The notes below the pieces were generated by a model. It was not told the DNA's origin. It worked only from the letters and a program-made list of their open reading frames with translations, and searched no databases. A stretch of 64,000 nt of DNA. It comes from Trachythela sp. YZ-2020 (taxonomy: Eukaryota > Cnidaria > Anthozoa > Malacalcyonacea > Clavulariidae). Every line of letters starts with the position of its first letter. Position 1 is the first letter of the stretch. The position numbers and the translations under genes are program-made. Of the stretch, positions 62,690-64,000 are shown in pieces. Location of the stretch: NCBI GenBank assembly GCA_016169945.1, contig JADLSH010000373.1:1860001-1924000 (forward strand), read 5' to 3'.

Positions 62690-63408
62690 GTAGTATTTCT
62701 TGTTTTATTTTTGGCACTGTACGTTTCTCTGTGCCATTTCTGCTATACTGTATAGATTGATTTGACGTTTTAGTTTGAGACGTCGTTGGGTTCTTTTCTC
62801 TGCCCACGTATGCTGCTTGTGCTGCTTACTCGTGCGATTTTAATAGCCCCGCATTTGGTTTTGTTAGCAGATTGCGCTGTTGTGTGTATTTGACTAATTG
62901 GGGATTACTAACAAAGTTGACAGGTTAACAGAGTCCTGTTTGCGTTTTTGAGAATTCACAAAGTTAACATGTTAACAGAGAGTCCTCTGTTTTGGTTTGA
63001 GACCAATAGACTTAACAGGTTTACAGAGTGTCCTGTTTGTGCAGTGTTCATTTGTGATGCATGACTCTGTTTGACAGCATTTAATGTAATGACCTCTAAT
63101 GCCGAATGAGCTGAATCTTGTTTGAATCCTTAGACCATGCATATGGAATAGGGTTGTGACTTGAATATGCAATCCTTATACTTATTTGTAACGCAGGTTA
63201 ACAGGCAGATCCTGTTCAGTGTTTTATATAGCTATTTGGTCTTTAATCCCGCTCTTGCTGCCACATTGTTTGATCTTCTGTGTGCTTGTTACATCGGCCG
63301 TTTTGAATATATTTAGTTGTTGTTGCTACGCGTGGTTAATTGGCCGTTGCATGTTTCGCCACACTGTTAATTTATATATGTATAGTTATACAAACTACCC
63401 TCTTTTAG
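62690..63408 (+). other. Putative intron with degenerate 'TTAACAG...CCTGTT' repeats
   Basis: Four spaced copies of a motif like AGGTTAACAGAGTCCTGTTT occur at about 62921-62942, 62966-62990, 63015-63040 and 63195-63217. The motif is itself palindromic (AACAG...CTGTT). Confidence 0.5.
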
Positions 63409-63554
63409 GACGGGGTCCACAAAACAATAATTGCTACCGATGTGGTCAGCCGGGACACTTTGCTAATAGATGTCAAGTTAGCGCATATAATCTCCCACCG
63501 CGCAATGATCGTAATGGTCCTAGACCGCTTTTTCCTTTCTCTCCTAAGTATTAA
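63409..63554 (+). CDS. Gag zinc-knuckle exon of a retroelement
   Basis: After a TACCCTCTTTTAG acceptor the frame reads RGPQNNNCYRCGQPGHFANR, then CQVSAYNLPPRNDRNGPRP and a stop at 63554. CYRCGQPGHFANRC is a complete CX2CX4HX4C zinc knuckle, the RNA-binding module of retroelement Gag proteins. A missing middle exon is likely, since the phase does not match the exon at 62516. The RT would lie beyond the window edge. Confidence 0.75.
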
Positions 63555-64000
63555 AATTGTTTGGACTCTTCATTTTATGATTTTGCATTTTACTTTAAAG
63601 CTAATCGGTTTGTTAATTATGTGATTTAAACGTGTGTGTTACGTTTATTGTGTCTGAATTACATTTTTTCAAAAAATCTTGTTTGTGTTTTTATCTTGTT
63701 TGCTCCAATCTCTACCTGATAGGTATATCATATAAGTTTGTTTCCTTGTTATATTTAGCTAATTTGATTCCTTGGGTGGCAGTCTTGAAAATGTCACTAA
63801 GCCTTACTCGGATTACCGGGGCTCAAGGCTGTCATCCCCTGGGTTTCACTTTGGTTAGTTCTGTAGGCTTTACTATATTACCCTTATTTGGTCTTAGGTC
63901 CTTGTATCCTGTGACTCAATTCCTCCCTGGGAATTGCAATTTCCATTCGATCCACATTGTTTGGGTGAATCATGAAGCCGAGACTCTTTGTCTAACCCAA
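63555..64000 (+). other. Region after Gag, with an imperfect hairpin
   Basis: Arms TTGGGTGGCAGTCTTGA (63773-63789) and TCAAGGCTGTCATCCCCTGGG (63822-63842) can pair imperfectly. No coding sequence recognised before the window ends. Confidence 0.45.

Overview
This window reads as eukaryotic (metazoan) DNA that is AT-rich, intron-containing and made almost entirely of transposable elements inserted into one another. The element set points to a marine invertebrate, most likely a cnidarian. It includes CR1/L2-like LINEs with 2A-like N-termini, a DIRS-like retroelement carrying an SGNH hydrolase, a Helitron with an OTU domain and an RPA-like gene, a THAP/Kolobok-like transposon with introns, and P, MULE, PIF/Harbinger, hAT and IS3EU-like transposons plus many TTAA-flanked MITEs. 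The organism call is inference. Family names rest on motif recognition by eye, without database searches. No rRNA, tRNA or CRISPR array was recognised. The only plausible host gene is a minus-strand pair of exons ending a HECT-type ubiquitin ligase (12.7-13.5 kb).

Layout, left to right. 0-2.2 kb: a LINE 3' end fused to a perfect 66-bp inverted repeat, then featureless DNA, then the start of a coding remnant. 2.25-7.3 kb: a MULE with an OTU domain, itself holding a 0.79-kb foldback MITE, splits that remnant, whose other half is at 7.3-7.6 kb. 8-9.5 kb: a LINE tail, a 14-copy 20-bp tandem array and G-rich DNA. 9.5-12.2 kb: a broken IS3EU-like integrase gene. 12.7-13.5 kb: HECT exons. 14.0-14.4 kb: three short TTAA MITEs. 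14.8-16.7 kb: a composite hAT remnant. 17.1-19.2 kb: a PIF/Harbinger element with its second gene convergent and a 685-bp TTAA MITE inside the transposase. 19.4-23.8 kb: a decayed DIRS-like element (SGNH, Gag, RT, RNase H, tyrosine recombinase), interrupted by a TIR element carrying a RecQ-like helicase fragment. 25.4-27.8 kb: a decayed LINE.

29.2-56.7 kb can be read as one dismembered Helitron. An RPA-like gene (minus strand, 29.2-30.0 kb), a 280-bp tandem repeat, the OTU and HUH Rep region (plus strand, 43.6-47.0 kb) and the PIF1-like helicase (54.9-56.7 kb) are separated by later insertions. The largest is a minus-strand PHD-containing LINE (30.66-43.50 kb), which itself contains a nearly intact THAP/Kolobok-like transposon placed exactly at the LINE stop codon (30.825-36.129 kb) and a 3.0-kb TTAA foldback (36.888-39.904 kb). 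The Rep side carries a 407-bp TTAA MITE. Between Rep and helicase lie a P-type element with long TIRs (48.05-52.84 kb) and a 5'-truncated LINE (53.1-54.9 kb). The helicase is split by a mariner-like MITE whose sister copy sits inside the P element.

56.8-58.3 kb: minus-strand exons of a second THAP/Kolobok-family gene. 58.6-61.85 kb: a LINE with one stop codon in its RT ORF and an internal deletion in its endonuclease region. 62.5-64.0 kb: the 5' part of another retroelement with a CCHC Gag, running off the window edge.
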